Shown: piece after piece, positions 48,399-57,001 of the stretch
Layout: each line of letters starts with the position of its first letter
Position numbering within the stretch: the stretch's first letter is position 1
From: JABDBE01 sp049585795
GTDB lineage: Bacteria > Acidobacteriota > Terriglobia > Terriglobales > Acidobacteriaceae
Reading direction: 5' to 3'
Length of the DNA stretch: 64,000 nucleotides
Assembly: GCA_049585795.1 (NCBI GenBank)
Contig: JBAVAQ010000012.1
Coordinates: 1 to 64,000 of the forward strand
Made by a program: the position numbers and the translations under genes
Notes under the pieces: model-generated
Told to the model about the DNA's origin: nothing
Database searches by the model: none
Seen by the model: only the letters and a program-made list of their open reading frames with translations

Positions 48399-50639
48399 AT
48401 GTTGAACTTCTCCGTTCAAATCCGGGCACACGGCGTTAACTGCGCTTGCATAGTAGCAGCGGCAATGGCGATCCTTGCCCTTGCGGGCTCTGCGACTGGC
48501 ACGGAGAACGCTCCTTCAAAATTCAAGTACACCAACCATCTCATACACGAGAAGAGTCCGTATCTACTGCTGCACGCCCATAACCCCGTCGATTGGTACC
48601 CATGGGGAGAAGAAGCATTCGCGAAAGCGCGGCGAGAAAACAAGCCGATCTTCCTATCGGTCGGTTACTACACCTGCCACTGGTGCCACGTGATGGAGCG
48701 GGAGTCCTATTCGAATCCGCACATTGCCGCGATCCTGAATCGAGATTTTGTTGCCATCAAGGTAGACCGGGAAGAGCGCCCCGATGTGGACGGAGTCTAC
48801 ATCCGTTTTCTTGAGGTGACGACAGGCGGGGCTGGCTGGCCGATGAATGTCTTTCTGACTCCAGATTTGAAACCATTCTTTGGCGGGACCTATTTTCCAC
48901 CCGCAGATCGCTACGGCTTGCCGGGACTTCCAAGCGTGTTGGCGAAAATCGCGGCGGCGTGGCAAAAGGATCACGAACAAATACTGGATACCGCGAACAA
49001 CCTCACCCGGCAACTGAGTACCTACAGTGGCGGAGAGGTCGCCACAGTTGAGCCGTCCGCCCTTCAGAACGCTTACAAGGAGATGCGCGGCGACTACGAT
49101 GCAACCAATGGCGGGTTTGGCGGAGCTCCGAAATATCCGCGGCCCGTTGCTTTGGAATACCTGATGCGCTATTCGTTGCGGGGGGAAAACGAGGATGTGC
49201 TGGACATGACGATGCACACTCTGGACGCCATGGCAAACGGCGGAATCCACGATCAGCTTGGTGGCGGCTTTCATCGCTATGCGACCGACGCCGGATGGCG
49301 CGTGCCCCATTTCGAGAAGATGCTGTACGACCAGTCGCAACTAGCACTCGCCTACCTGCACGCGTTCCAGATCACGCACAACGACGCCTATGCAGCAACG
49401 ACGCGGGATACGCTGGATTTCGTCTTGCGCGAAATGCGAAGTCCGACGGGCGGCTTCTATTCGGCCCTCGATGCCGACAGTCCGTTGCCGGGCAACAGCC
49501 AGCAAAGTGGCGAGGGAGCGTACTACGTCTGGTCTGCTCGGCAGGTCAAAGAGTTGCTAGGCAGCGATGCCCCAGCATTCCAGTATCGCTATGGAGTGCA
49601 GCCGGACGGGAATATTCCCGAGCAGCAGGACATCGAAGGACAGATGAGAGGCATGAATGTGCTATATCGGCAGCATTCGCTAGCCGCAACAGCGTCGTAT
49701 TTCAAGACCTCCGAAGCAGCGATGGGGCAACAGCTTGACCGGAACCGAAAGCAACTGCTGCTGAAACGCACGCAACGTCCCCATCCGCCCGTGGACACGA
49801 AGGTCATCACCGCATGGAACGGGATGATCATATCTGCACTAGCAGGCTCCAGTCGGGTGCTGCATGAACCGCGCTATTTAGAGGCTGCCCAGCAGGATGC
49901 GTTAATGATCGAGACCCATCTCTATTCTTCTGGGACTGGTCGGCTGAAGCGGTGCTATAGCCTCGGCACAGCCGAGGGGGACGGTTTCCTTTCCGATTAC
50001 GCAAACATGATCCAAGGTCTACTCGACCTTTACGAAGCGTCCTTCGATTTGCGGTGGCTGAACTGGGCGCTCCGGCTTCAGAGAACACAAGATAGCCTCT
50101 TCTGGGACAGCAAGCAGGGCGGTTATTTCACGGCGGCTGCATCGGATGAGCATCTTCTATGGAAAGAACGTGAGGCGTATGACGGAGCCGAACCTTCGGC
50201 GAATTCCGTCGCAGCGATGAACCTGCTGCGAATCTGGCAGATGACCGAGGATGACACAGCGCGGGAGCGTGCGGTGAAGACGATCAGCGTCTTCGGAGGC
50301 CAACTGGACGGCACCCCGGAATCAATGCCTGCGATGATGTCTGCTTATGACGCGCTGAACTCAGTCCAAAGGCAGATCGTGATTGCGGGGACTCCCCAAG
50401 CCGCAGATACTCGCCAGATGCTCGATCTAGTCTGGCAGCGTTATATGCCGAACAGCATCGTCATGCTTGCCGATCAGGGAGCAGGACAAAAAGAGTTAGC
50501 ACGTAGGTTGTCTTTCATCGCGACTATGCGGCCAAGGAACGGCAAAGCCACTGCATATATCTGCCAAAATTACGTTTGCAACCTGCCCACCAGCGATCCC
50601 GAGGTCGTCGCGCGTCTGCTGGACAGCGCCCGACGATGA
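48399..50639 (+). CDS. Thioredoxin-fold DUF255 protein (YyaL / SSP411 family)
   Basis: 746 residues from ATG 48399, eight bases after AAGAGG. A probable signal segment (IVAAAMAILALAGSATG) is followed by the family entry NHLIHEKSPYLLLHAHNPVDWYPWGEEAF, the thioredoxin-like C-x2-C in YTCHWCHVMERES, then GAPKYPRPVALEYLMRY and an (alpha/alpha)6 barrel similar to N-acylglucosamine epimerases (FHRYATDAGWRVPHFEKMLYDQ, ALDADSP). Family members are thought to act on proteins or sugars in the envelope; function unproven. The export signal is less common in the family. Confidence 0.92.
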   Translation: MLNFSVQIRAHGVNCACIVAAAMAILALAGSATGTENAPSKFKYTNHLIHEKSPYLLLHAHNPVDWYPWGEEAFAKARRENKPIFLSVGYYTCHWCHVMERESYSNPHIAAILNRDFVAIKVDREERPDVDGVYIRFLEVTTGGAGWPMNVFLTPDLKPFFGGTYFPPADRYGLPGLPSVLAKIAAAWQKDHEQILDTANNLTRQLSTYSGGEVATVEPSALQNAYKEMRGDYDATNGGFGGAPKYPRPVALEYLMRYSLRGENEDVLDMTMHTLDAMANGGIHDQLGGGFHRYATDAGWRVPHFEKMLYDQSQLALAYLHAFQITHNDAYAATTRDTLDFVLREMRSPTGGFYSALDADSPLPGNSQQSGEGAYYVWSARQVKELLGSDAPAFQYRYGVQPDGNIPEQQDIEGQMRGMNVLYRQHSLAATASYFKTSEAAMGQQLDRNRKQLLLKRTQRPHPPVDTKVITAWNGMIISALAGSSRVLHEPRYLEAAQQDALMIETHLYSSGTGRLKRCYSLGTAEGDGFLSDYANMIQGLLDLYEASFDLRWLNWALRLQRTQDSLFWDSKQGGYFTAAASDEHLLWKEREAYDGAEPSANSVAAMNLLRIWQMTEDDTARERAVKTISVFGGQLDGTPESMPAMMSAYDALNSVQRQIVIAGTPQAADTRQMLDLVWQRYMPNSIVMLADQGAGQKELARRLSFIATMRPRNGKATAYICQNYVCNLPTSDPEVVARLLDSARR

Positions 50640-50790
50640 ATTCGTAGCGTCGCGAACTTTCCGTGTTTATCGGCTGTTCGCCGCGTGTATGCTTTCGCTC
50701 ACGCCCCCAACGACGACGTTTCGCGAGTTGCGACGAAGTACTAGTGTCCCTCCAAAAGTTGGGCTTTCGACTTCGTTACACTCAATCCCC

Positions 50791-51276
50791 TCAAGTCTCA
50801 TGCTTATCCGAGGCAAAGTACTTCGCCATCATCCGGTGAGACCATTCGGGTTGCTGTATGGCAGAGCGTTCGGGAACGAATTCGGCAAACACAGGCTTGA
50901 TGTCCAGAACGGGAGAGCCGTCAAAAGCATCCAGACCCTGCACCGTCAGCGTCAAGTCGTGAAGACAGAGCAGTCGGCAGATGGTTGCGGCAATTCTGTT
51001 GGGTCGCCGCTTCGCCCTCTGAGCAAAAATGCCGACTTCGGGCCATTGCGCATCGCCTCTGGGATGTCGGCGTCCGGTGATGACCGAGCTTTCCTCTACG
51101 CCGTGAAGGTGAAACAAGACCTCGACATGGGAGAAGTCAGAGAGGCCGTCTAGCGCCTCGGGCGAAAAGCTGTTGCGATCCAAGACGATTTCAGAAATGA
51201 CCTCGCCCCAGTAGTCCTCCCGCTGGCCTTTCTCGCTGGAGCGCACCCACCCGATCGGCGATAGAACGATGTCCAT
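50791..51276 (-). CDS. tRNA methyltransferase TrmO/TsaA-like (t6A37 N6-methylation)
   Basis: 161 residues. Beta-barrel TsaA/TrmO family: VLSPIGWVRSSEKGQREDYWGEV, LDGLSDFSHVEVLFHLHGV, RRHPRGDAQWPEVGIFAQRAKRRPNRIAATICRLL, and GLDAFDGSPVLDIKPVF. These blocks match the AdoMet-binding and active-site regions of the E. coli enzyme, which methylates t6A37 of tRNA-Thr. Shorter than E. coli TrmO, which has an extra C-terminal domain, as is usual in many phyla. Stand-alone, minus strand. Confidence 0.9.
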   Translation of the reverse strand: MDIVLSPIGWVRSSEKGQREDYWGEVISEIVLDRNSFSPEALDGLSDFSHVEVLFHLHGVEESSVITGRRHPRGDAQWPEVGIFAQRAKRRPNRIAATICRLLCLHDLTLTVQGLDAFDGSPVLDIKPVFAEFVPERSAIQQPEWSHRMMAKYFASDKHET

Positions 51277-51461
51277 GGCAGAGCCTCTACAGGCAGCAGT
51301 CCTGCTACATTCTAGCCTTTCGCGATCGCATCGTAGGCCGGGAGCGGCTCAGCCGAGAAAACTTGGGACGACATTGCAAGCGGCAGAGATCGGGGGTATA
51401 TTTCTGTTTAACGCAGACAATCGAAACGAAAGTCCCCCCTTAAGCGGCTCGAAGATTTCCC

Positions 51462-51680
51462 GTGACAACGCCGCAACCCCCACAATCGCTAAACGGCAGC
51501 CAGTCCAAGGATTTCGACGAGAAAGACGCGTTCCTCTTGGAACGGGCAGCGGAGAAGTTCGTGCGGTTCGGCCAGCAAGTTGGGGTAACTCCGGAGGAGA
51601 TGATCTCGCTACTCGACTCTGGCATCGGCATGTGCGACCTCCTCGCGTTCCTTGCCTCGAAGTCCTCAGGAGCCGCCTAG
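51462..51680 (+). CDS. Small hydrophilic protein, unknown
   Basis: 72 residues, GTG start. Sequence is a polar lead followed by KDAFLLERAAEKFVRFGQQVGVTPEEMISLLDSGIGMCDLLAFLA: two or three amphipathic helices. Codon use and balanced composition argue for a real gene. No family recognised. It is followed 23 bp later by another small gene with a zinc-type pattern. Confidence 0.55.
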   Translation: MTTPQPPQSLNGSQSKDFDEKDAFLLERAAEKFVRFGQQVGVTPEEMISLLDSGIGMCDLLAFLASKSSGAA

Positions 51681-51703
51681 ATGGCAGCGTAACAGACACG
51701 CTC

Positions 51704-51883
51704 ATGGTCGTTCACTGCCCGTATTGCAGGGCAGGAATCGACTTCAGGCTGATGATCGGCTACAAGAACGGGCGGTTCGTCGGCCGTGACTGCGCTCACA
51801 CAGTGCGCCCGGGCGAGCCCGAGTACAGGTGCACTTGCCGCCACGGACTGAGAATGACGCGGAAGAGTCCCCAGGGAGACTGA
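51704..51883 (+). CDS. Small zinc-ribbon-like protein
   Basis: 59 residues from ATG 51704: VVHCPYCRAGIDFRLMIGYKNGRFVGRDCAHTVRPG, then YRCTCRHGLR. Cys pairs (C-P-Y-C; C-T-C) and His residues suggest a zinc knuckle. It follows the preceding small gene closely. The ribosome-binding site is poor. Unknown function. Confidence 0.55.
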   Translation: MVVHCPYCRAGIDFRLMIGYKNGRFVGRDCAHTVRPGEPEYRCTCRHGLRMTRKSPQGD

Positions 51884-52001
51884 AACAGAGCGTTGATAGA
51901 AACTTGGCTGGTCAGTGGTTGAAAGAGCGTCACGAAAGATGCACGCTAGCTCGAGACCTTTACGTACGATGAAGGAGACTATCGGTAGGGACGTCTTCGA
52001 G

Positions 52002-52394
52002 CTACTGCGGTCTGTTGTGTCCCCCAAGGAAGGCGTGGGCGTAAAGGCCCAGATTCAAACCACAAATGACGATGCCTGCAACCGTAAGCAGGACGGGAGG
52101 CATATGCGGATAAACCAACGCGTCCAGATAATGCAGCAAGAAGCCACCCTGGTACGGCTCGACGCCAGCCCGGCTCTCCAGCCAGTTTTCCAGCACCGTC
52201 AAAGGGCACGGCCACGGAACGACTTCTATCAGGATTCCCCAGATCAGGCAGGTGATGTGTACCCACTGCAGCAGAGGACGAGAGCGAGCGATCAGGGCCC
52301 CGAAAATCACCCACAGGATGAAGAGTACGTGCAGGCTTAAAACGCCGGCCGCCAGCGCGGAATACACAGCGGTCATGGAGGTCATCGCATCCAT
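52002..52394 (-). CDS. DUF2784-family membrane protein
   Basis: 130 residues with three or four membrane helices (VYSALAAGVLSLHVLFILWVIFGAL; WVHITCLIWGILIEVVPWPCPLTVLENWL; VLLTVAGIVICGLNLGLYAHAF). The motif WPCPLTVLENWL-x-R-x-G-x-x-PY-x-GGFL is diagnostic of the family. Function unknown. Confidence 0.9.
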   Translation of the reverse strand: MDAMTSMTAVYSALAAGVLSLHVLFILWVIFGALIARSRPLLQWVHITCLIWGILIEVVPWPCPLTVLENWLESRAGVEPYQGGFLLHYLDALVYPHMPPVLLTVAGIVICGLNLGLYAHAFLGGHNRPQ

Positions 52395-52422
52395 GAGGGT
52401 AGACCACCGGCGTCCCGTTCAC

Positions 52423-52896
52423 TCAGGGCGGCGTCAACTGGAAGTCTGTCGTGATTTGAATGGCTCCCTTAAGAGAACGATACACAGGACATTTTTCGGC
52501 GAAGACGCTATGGACTCGTTCGATCGTAGTGCGCTCTGATTCATCGGCGGCCACAGTGAGTTCTACATGAATCCGCTTGATGACGAGGACGCCTTCATCG
52601 TTTTCAATTTCACCGCGCGCGTGAGCTTTTGCCCTGCCGTTGTCGGCATCAATCTTGCGCGCTGCCAGCGCGCCGGCGAATGTGCCTAACAGTCAACCGG
52701 CTGCAGCGGCGACAACGTAGTCCAGCGTGGTTGCGTGGGACTCCTTCAGTTGCTCAGGCGGCAGGCCGTAGTGTGACGCAACCGCTCCGTGAACGCTGAA
52801 ATACACTGGCTTCGCCTCACCGGGCAGATGGGCAATGCGCAGTGGACCGGAGACCCGCTCAAGGTCTATCTCTGAAATGTAAGCTGCTGGTGGCAT
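52423..52896 (-). CDS. OsmC-family protein with in-frame UGA, probable selenoprotein
   Basis: 157 residues if UGA (52693-52695) is read through. The N-terminal half (FSVHGAVASHYGLPPEQL, then SHATTLDYVVAAAAG) and C-terminal half (LLGTFAGALAARKIDA, LVIKRIHVELTVAADE, VHSVFAEKCPVYRSL) form one continuous OsmC/Ohr-like domain in the same frame, interrupted only by UGA. The UGA stands precisely at the first redox cysteine of the family; the second Cys is present in KCPVYRSL. A hairpin of bacterial SECIS type begins 19 bases after the UGA. OsmC-like selenoproteins are known in bacteria. The enzyme would reduce peroxides. Start ATG 52896 after GGAAGAG. If the UGA were read as stop, only 67 residues would be made. 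Confidence 0.8.
52657..52673 (-). promoter_or_regulatory. Candidate bacterial SECIS element
   Basis: On the minus strand GCGCGCU-GGC-AGCGCGC: a perfect 7-bp stem with a three-base loop beginning GG, first base 19 nt after the in-frame UGA and loop about 27 nt after it. This matches the distance and exposed-G rule for bacterial SECIS elements read by SelB. Confidence 0.7.
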
Positions 52897-53059
52897 GGGT
52901 CTGGCTCTTCCACAGCCTCGAGCTCAAGGATACCCGACTCAGGGTTGTCGCGGCTGGCCATCTGTGCTCTGAGGAGCAAGCTAGGACATCTTCCCGATGC
53001 TGGCAGAGTCGCACACGTGCTTTGCTCCCCGCTCGTCCTTCGTCAAGCCGCGATACACG

Positions 53060-53422
53060 TCATCGCAACTGTTCCACCGAGCCTTGCTCCAGATTCTGCT
53101 GGCATTCGATGCAATATTGTGTCCATGGCACCGCTTCCAGACGCCTAAGGTCGATTGTTTCGCCACAACCCAGACACTGCCCATACTCGCCCGTACCGAC
53201 TCGGCGAAGTGCTTGCTGGACCTTCCGCAAACGCTCCTGGTGTTGAGCCGAAGTAAGAAGAGAGAGTTCCTTTTCGGACGAACGAGAGGCGCGATCTGTA
53301 ATGTCTGCCTCGATACCCTCGTCGTCATGCCTCCCTTGCACTGCATTCTGCAGCCTTCGTTGTATCTCCTCCTGCCAAGACGAGAGTTGTTTCTGAAAGT
53401 GCTTCAACCGCTCCCGATTCAT
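53060..53422 (-). CDS. DksA/TraR-family zinc-finger regulator
   Basis: 120 residues. Helical coiled-coil N-terminus (RLKHFQKQLSSWQEEIQRRLQN) with the Asp-containing tip (EGIEADITDRASRSSEKEL), then a C4 zinc finger CLGC...CIEC (YGQCLGCGETIDLRRLEAVPWTQYCIECQQ). Binds RNA polymerase through the secondary channel and works with ppGpp. Shorter than E. coli DksA, close to TraR-like stand-alone proteins. Confidence 0.9.
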   Translation of the reverse strand: MNRERLKHFQKQLSSWQEEIQRRLQNAVQGRHDDEGIEADITDRASRSSEKELSLLTSAQHQERLRKVQQALRRVGTGEYGQCLGCGETIDLRRLEAVPWTQYCIECQQNLEQGSVEQLR

Positions 53423-53858
53423 TTCCGTTCACTCCAACCGGAGACCGAAGAACTGGATTGCCGATCCCCACACCTGTTGATGCTCGTACCACGGCTCGGG
53501 GAAAGTCAAGCATGCCGGAAGTCGATCGTGAGAGCCCAATGACGGCCAGCGGTCGACATCGAGCAACCGGCATGCTGGTGTCTCGAAGGCCGACGCTAGG
53601 GACGGCCGGTTTCCGTAACACTTCCTGTACTCCCTGCAGTTCTCGAAATCCGGCCCACGACCGCCACAGCTGGATTCGTACAGATGAGGCTCGGGTGGGA
53701 AGTACGCAAACTCAGTCTTCGGCCAGGTTCCCAGAGTTCACGTTCGCCGCACTCAAACGTCTGTAAGCAACAAGGCACCCACGAATAATTGAACCTGCAG
53801 CGAGGGCTTCACGTATCTAATGGGGAAGGTTGCTCGAACCGGTCAGCGGAACTCGACG
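53423..53858. other. Intergenic region without a recognised gene
   Basis: Divergent promoter region of the DksA-like and STAS genes, about 435 bp. Short frames on both strands have no family features. No terminator or repeat recognised. Confidence 0.4.
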
Positions 53859-54248
53859 ATGTTGAACGTGACTATCCAACATTCGGAAGATATGGCAGTC
53901 CTGCGTTGCGTGGGGCGCATCGTGGCCAGTGATGAGGCCAACATTCTGCGGAAAGCTGTGCTGTCTGAGGTGAACAGCCGAACTGTGGTAATTGATCTCA
54001 CGAGAGTTGATGCCATCGATGGTGGCGGAATGGGGGTGTTGGTGTTCTTGCGGGGGTGGGCTCGCGCTACCGAAGTTGACTTGAAGCTCATGAATCCGAC
54101 GTCGCGCGTACGCGAGTTGTTTGAACTCACGAATTTGGATTCGGTGTTTGAAATCTTCTCGTCGGAAGAAGCACTGTCGAGTCGCCCGGTCGCCGGCGCG
54201 GCCACCCAGGGCACTGCCGCTTTTCAATGTGAGCACCAGCCAGATTGA
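53859..54248 (+). CDS. STAS-domain anti-sigma factor antagonist
   Basis: 129 residues from ATG 53859; 53820 is possible. STAS fold: VTIQHSEDMAVLRCVGRIVASDEANILRKAV, RTVVIDLTRVDAIDGGGMGVLVFL. The phospho-acceptor Ser/Thr of the DxSG motif is replaced: IDGGGMG. So it may not be regulated by phosphorylation like SpoIIAA. No anti-sigma kinase is near. Confidence 0.85.
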   Translation: MLNVTIQHSEDMAVLRCVGRIVASDEANILRKAVLSEVNSRTVVIDLTRVDAIDGGGMGVLVFLRGWARATEVDLKLMNPTSRVRELFELTNLDSVFEIFSSEEALSSRPVAGAATQGTAAFQCEHQPD

Positions 54249-54343
54249 GAGTTGACACTCCATTTGGTGATCAGAGCTCCGGGCACTGAACGCAAAAAGC
54301 CGGTCCAGAGCATGCTGTGGGCATACTTTCCGCTCTACCTCAG

Positions 54344-55438
54344 TCACGAAGGCAGCACTACTTTGTGGCCTTCTTGCCAGCGGATGAGCAACACACGATG
54401 TCCCGTCTGTATTCCGGTTCGAGAGTTGATGCGAAATCGTCCGTAAAACGTGTTGCAGTCCAGGTCAGACGCTGTCTTTCGTAGCTGCTCGTCATCCAAG
54501 GAAGCGGCCCGGCGAATGCATTCTGTCAAAACCAATCCGGTCGCAAAACTTCCGGCCGCGATGTAGTCGGGTGGCTGGCCGAACTGCTCTTGAAAACCAC
54601 CCAGAAACCAATCCGACGCCGGTCCTGCGATGTTTGGGAAGGTCATTCCCGGTTCCCACTGGCTCGGCCCGATGACTCCGTCCGCTATATGTCCAAGTTC
54701 AGCAGAAAAATTACCGAGGCTGGCAGCAACCGCCGCCACCGCACGCACCGTGGTGGGCCAACGATGGCGTGTTCGCATGAGGCCCAGCTCGTCTTGAAAG
54801 CTCCCTACTAGGACAACAATCTCCGGACTGATGCCGAACAGGACACCGAGGATGGTGTCCTGATTCTCCCAGGGAACGTTGATGGGGACGAGATGCACCG
54901 AGTGGCGGGCCACACCAAGGGCCGATTCCAGAATCCCACGCGCAACGTGCCCTGCGAAAGTTCCTCTCCCTGAATACAAGACACATATTCGATCGAACCC
55001 CGGGAACTCTTCAGCCAGGCAGTGCGGAAGCGCTCGCAGGTACTCACTTGCCGGGCTCGCGATGCCCACCAGGTACCGCCGACCATGGCGGAAGATCTCA
55101 TCGGAAGAGCCGCCATAGTTCCATAGGACTTTCTTGTATTCTTCGGCAATCTCCACTACCGCCATCGTCAAGCCGCTGGAATACGGTCCTAAGAGAATGT
55201 CAATCTGATCGTCTCGAAGAAGCTGCAATACGTTCTTCCGGGCAAAGCTGGTCTGACTGCGATCGTCATACCAAATCAGCCGGACAGACCTTTTCTTCCC
55301 ATTCTGGACGACAATGCCACCCTGAGCGTTGATGTAAGACTGCCAGAGCCGGGCACCCTGGAGGGCCTGTTGCCCTTGCAGGTGGAAGTTGCCCGAAAGA
55401 GAAACAGACAGTCCGATTGTAATTTCTGACCGGCTCAT
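54344..55438 (-). CDS. Type 1 periplasmic-binding-fold protein without a signal peptide
   Basis: 364 residues. Starts ITIGLSVSLSGNFHLQGQQALQGARLWQSYIN, the standard entry of branched-chain amino acid / urea / amide receptors, followed by IDILLGPYSSGLTMAVVEIAEEYKK, and the second lobe with ICVLYSGRGTFAGHVARGILESAL. No signal peptide precedes the fold, so it may be a cytoplasmic ligand sensor like AmiC or a sensor component, not a transporter receptor. No ABC transporter genes are adjacent. Confidence 0.8.
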   Translation of the reverse strand: MSRSEITIGLSVSLSGNFHLQGQQALQGARLWQSYINAQGGIVVQNGKKRSVRLIWYDDRSQTSFARKNVLQLLRDDQIDILLGPYSSGLTMAVVEIAEEYKKVLWNYGGSSDEIFRHGRRYLVGIASPASEYLRALPHCLAEEFPGFDRICVLYSGRGTFAGHVARGILESALGVARHSVHLVPINVPWENQDTILGVLFGISPEIVVLVGSFQDELGLMRTRHRWPTTVRAVAAVAASLGNFSAELGHIADGVIGPSQWEPGMTFPNIAGPASDWFLGGFQEQFGQPPDYIAAGSFATGLVLTECIRRAASLDDEQLRKTASDLDCNTFYGRFRINSRTGIQTGHRVLLIRWQEGHKVVLPS

Positions 55439-55828
55439 GGCTCATCTGAACAGAGAAGTTCTTTTGATCCCCAGCCGACATCGGCGTGAGGAAAACGACG
55501 TCCCCATCATACGAGCCATAGAGGAAGATGCTCGCGAATGGCTTAAAGCGAGGTTGGGGACGGAGTCTTTATCACCGCAGCCGTGAAGAAGGGCGGGGGG
55601 CCAAATGAATGCGCGGACTCTCCAAGACGGAGGACTTGAGACTACTCGCCAACCAAGAATTGATGGTCGTCAACTCTAACGGCGAGCAATTGAAATGTTG
55701 TAGCATCAGTGCACGAATGGTTGCATTTCGGTGCCCTTCTTTTTCGGGAGTCCTTAAAGGGTTCTCAAGGGTAGCTCTGCACGGCCGAGCCGTGTGACCG
55801 GCACATGGCGGCATAGTGGAGGCACACA
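55439..55828. other. Intergenic region without a recognised gene
   Basis: About 390 bp with the divergent starts of the binding protein and the VOC protein. Short open frames are not convincing. AGTGGAGG near 55815-55822 is the ribosome-binding site of the next gene. Confidence 0.4.
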
Positions 55829-56182
55829 GTGACCATTGAAAAGCTTTCCGCAGTTACCCTTAAGGTGGCCAGTATGCCGACCTCCGTGCGGTTCTATAGA
55901 GATCTACTGGGCCTGGAGATCATCTACGGCGGCGAAGACGGATATTTCTCGTCGCTCCGCACGTTGCACGGAAAAGACCCAATTCTCAATCTCGAATGTG
56001 GTAATCCTGTTACTCAATGGGGGCGGCTGATCTTCTACGTTTCCGATGTTGACAGGTTCTGGGCATACCTGAAGGAACAAGGACTGCGTCCGCAGAGGCC
56101 GCAAGACGCTTCATGGGGCGAACGCTATTTCCACCTATCAGATCCAGATGGCCACGAGTTGTCATTTGCACGTCCGATCTAG
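55829..56182 (+). CDS. VOC-family (glyoxalase/bleomycin-resistance fold) protein
   Basis: 117 residues, GTG start after GTGGAGG. Two beta-alpha-beta3 modules: LSAVTLKVASMPTSVRFYRDLLGLEIIYGG and FYVSDVDRFWAYLKEQGLRPQ, ending with WGERYFHLSDPDGHELSFARP. Metal ligands expected at the start (here Thr in place of His) and at Glu of HELSF are only partly kept. Substrate unknown. Confidence 0.88.
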   Translation: MTIEKLSAVTLKVASMPTSVRFYRDLLGLEIIYGGEDGYFSSLRTLHGKDPILNLECGNPVTQWGRLIFYVSDVDRFWAYLKEQGLRPQRPQDASWGERYFHLSDPDGHELSFARPI

Positions 56183-56569
56183 CTGTCGTTCAGTAGGCGC
56201 ATGAACTCATCTGAGGAGAGCAGAAGCTTGCGAAGGTACTCATGCAACATTGTTTGGCGCACATTTTATCCGGGATGGGGCTTGCGGAATGTGACAACAT
56301 TTGGGTTGCGTGTCGAGTTACGGAACGACCGAACGACCTTACCGAACCCGCCTTCCCCTTTTGCGGAGCATAGCCGAGCTTCCCCGAGAACGTGCATCAA
56401 GCTTCTCCACGGGACCTGAGGGGGTATGCTATCGTCGTTGGTCGCAAAGCTTTGTGAGGGAGGACCGGATTTTGGTAGGCGGACCGCAGGTCGGGAGTCG
56501 CGAGACCAAGCTCACTCAGCACTGTGATTGGAATCACTTGCGCCCGACACACTGCCAGCTTAGACTGAT
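56183..56569. other. Region upstream of the metal-efflux operon
   Basis: 387 bp without a recognised gene. The promoter of the efflux operon presumably lies here; no operator with clear dyad was identified. Confidence 0.4.
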
Positions 56570-56932
56570 ATGATGCGACGTTCCGCCGCCATTGCCGCTG
56601 CCTTCCTGGTGATCTGCTGGACTGCTGCGCCGCTGTTGGCGTGCATGATCCCAGACAGAGCGATGACAGCTCCAGAGCGAGAATGCTGCAAGCACATGGC
56701 GCAGATGTGCGGTTCGGCGAACATGCCGCAATCGCACTCTTGTTGTAAGACGGAAGTTCGACCGGTCACAACCATGGTTGTGACCCACAACCAGCAGTCT
56801 GGTCCGGTACTGCAAATTGTTGCGGCCCTCCCTGTTCCGACGTCGCCGCTGTGCTCGGACTGGTTTCACAAAAACACTCCCCACCATCCGCCAACCGAAT
56901 ACCTACCTAACACAACTGTCCTGAGGGTCTAA
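56570..56932 (+). CDS. Small exported Cys/Met/His-rich protein
   Basis: 120 residues. Signal sequence (AAIAAAFLVICWTAAPLLA) then C-M-I-P, ERECCKHMAQMCGSANMPQSHSCCKTEV and a tail with HKNTPHHPP. Six cysteines and several Met and His resemble metal-binding periplasmic proteins. It lies 69 bp before the efflux outer-membrane gene, so copper or silver binding is a reasonable inference. No named family recognised. Confidence 0.75.
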   Translation: MMRRSAAIAAAFLVICWTAAPLLACMIPDRAMTAPERECCKHMAQMCGSANMPQSHSCCKTEVRPVTTMVVTHNQQSGPVLQIVAALPVPTSPLCSDWFHKNTPHHPPTEYLPNTTVLRV

Positions 56933-57001
56933 GCAGTTCTCCGTCCGCCTGCTTGTTCTTGGGCGTGAGCCCGAAGTGTCTTTCTACTGACGGAGAAAAT
57001 C

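Noticed and set aside
52693..52695. In-frame UGA of the OsmC-like gene as a simple nonsense mutation
   Set aside because: The position at the redox Cys, intact downstream frame and SECIS-like hairpin favour selenocysteine, though resequencing would settle it.
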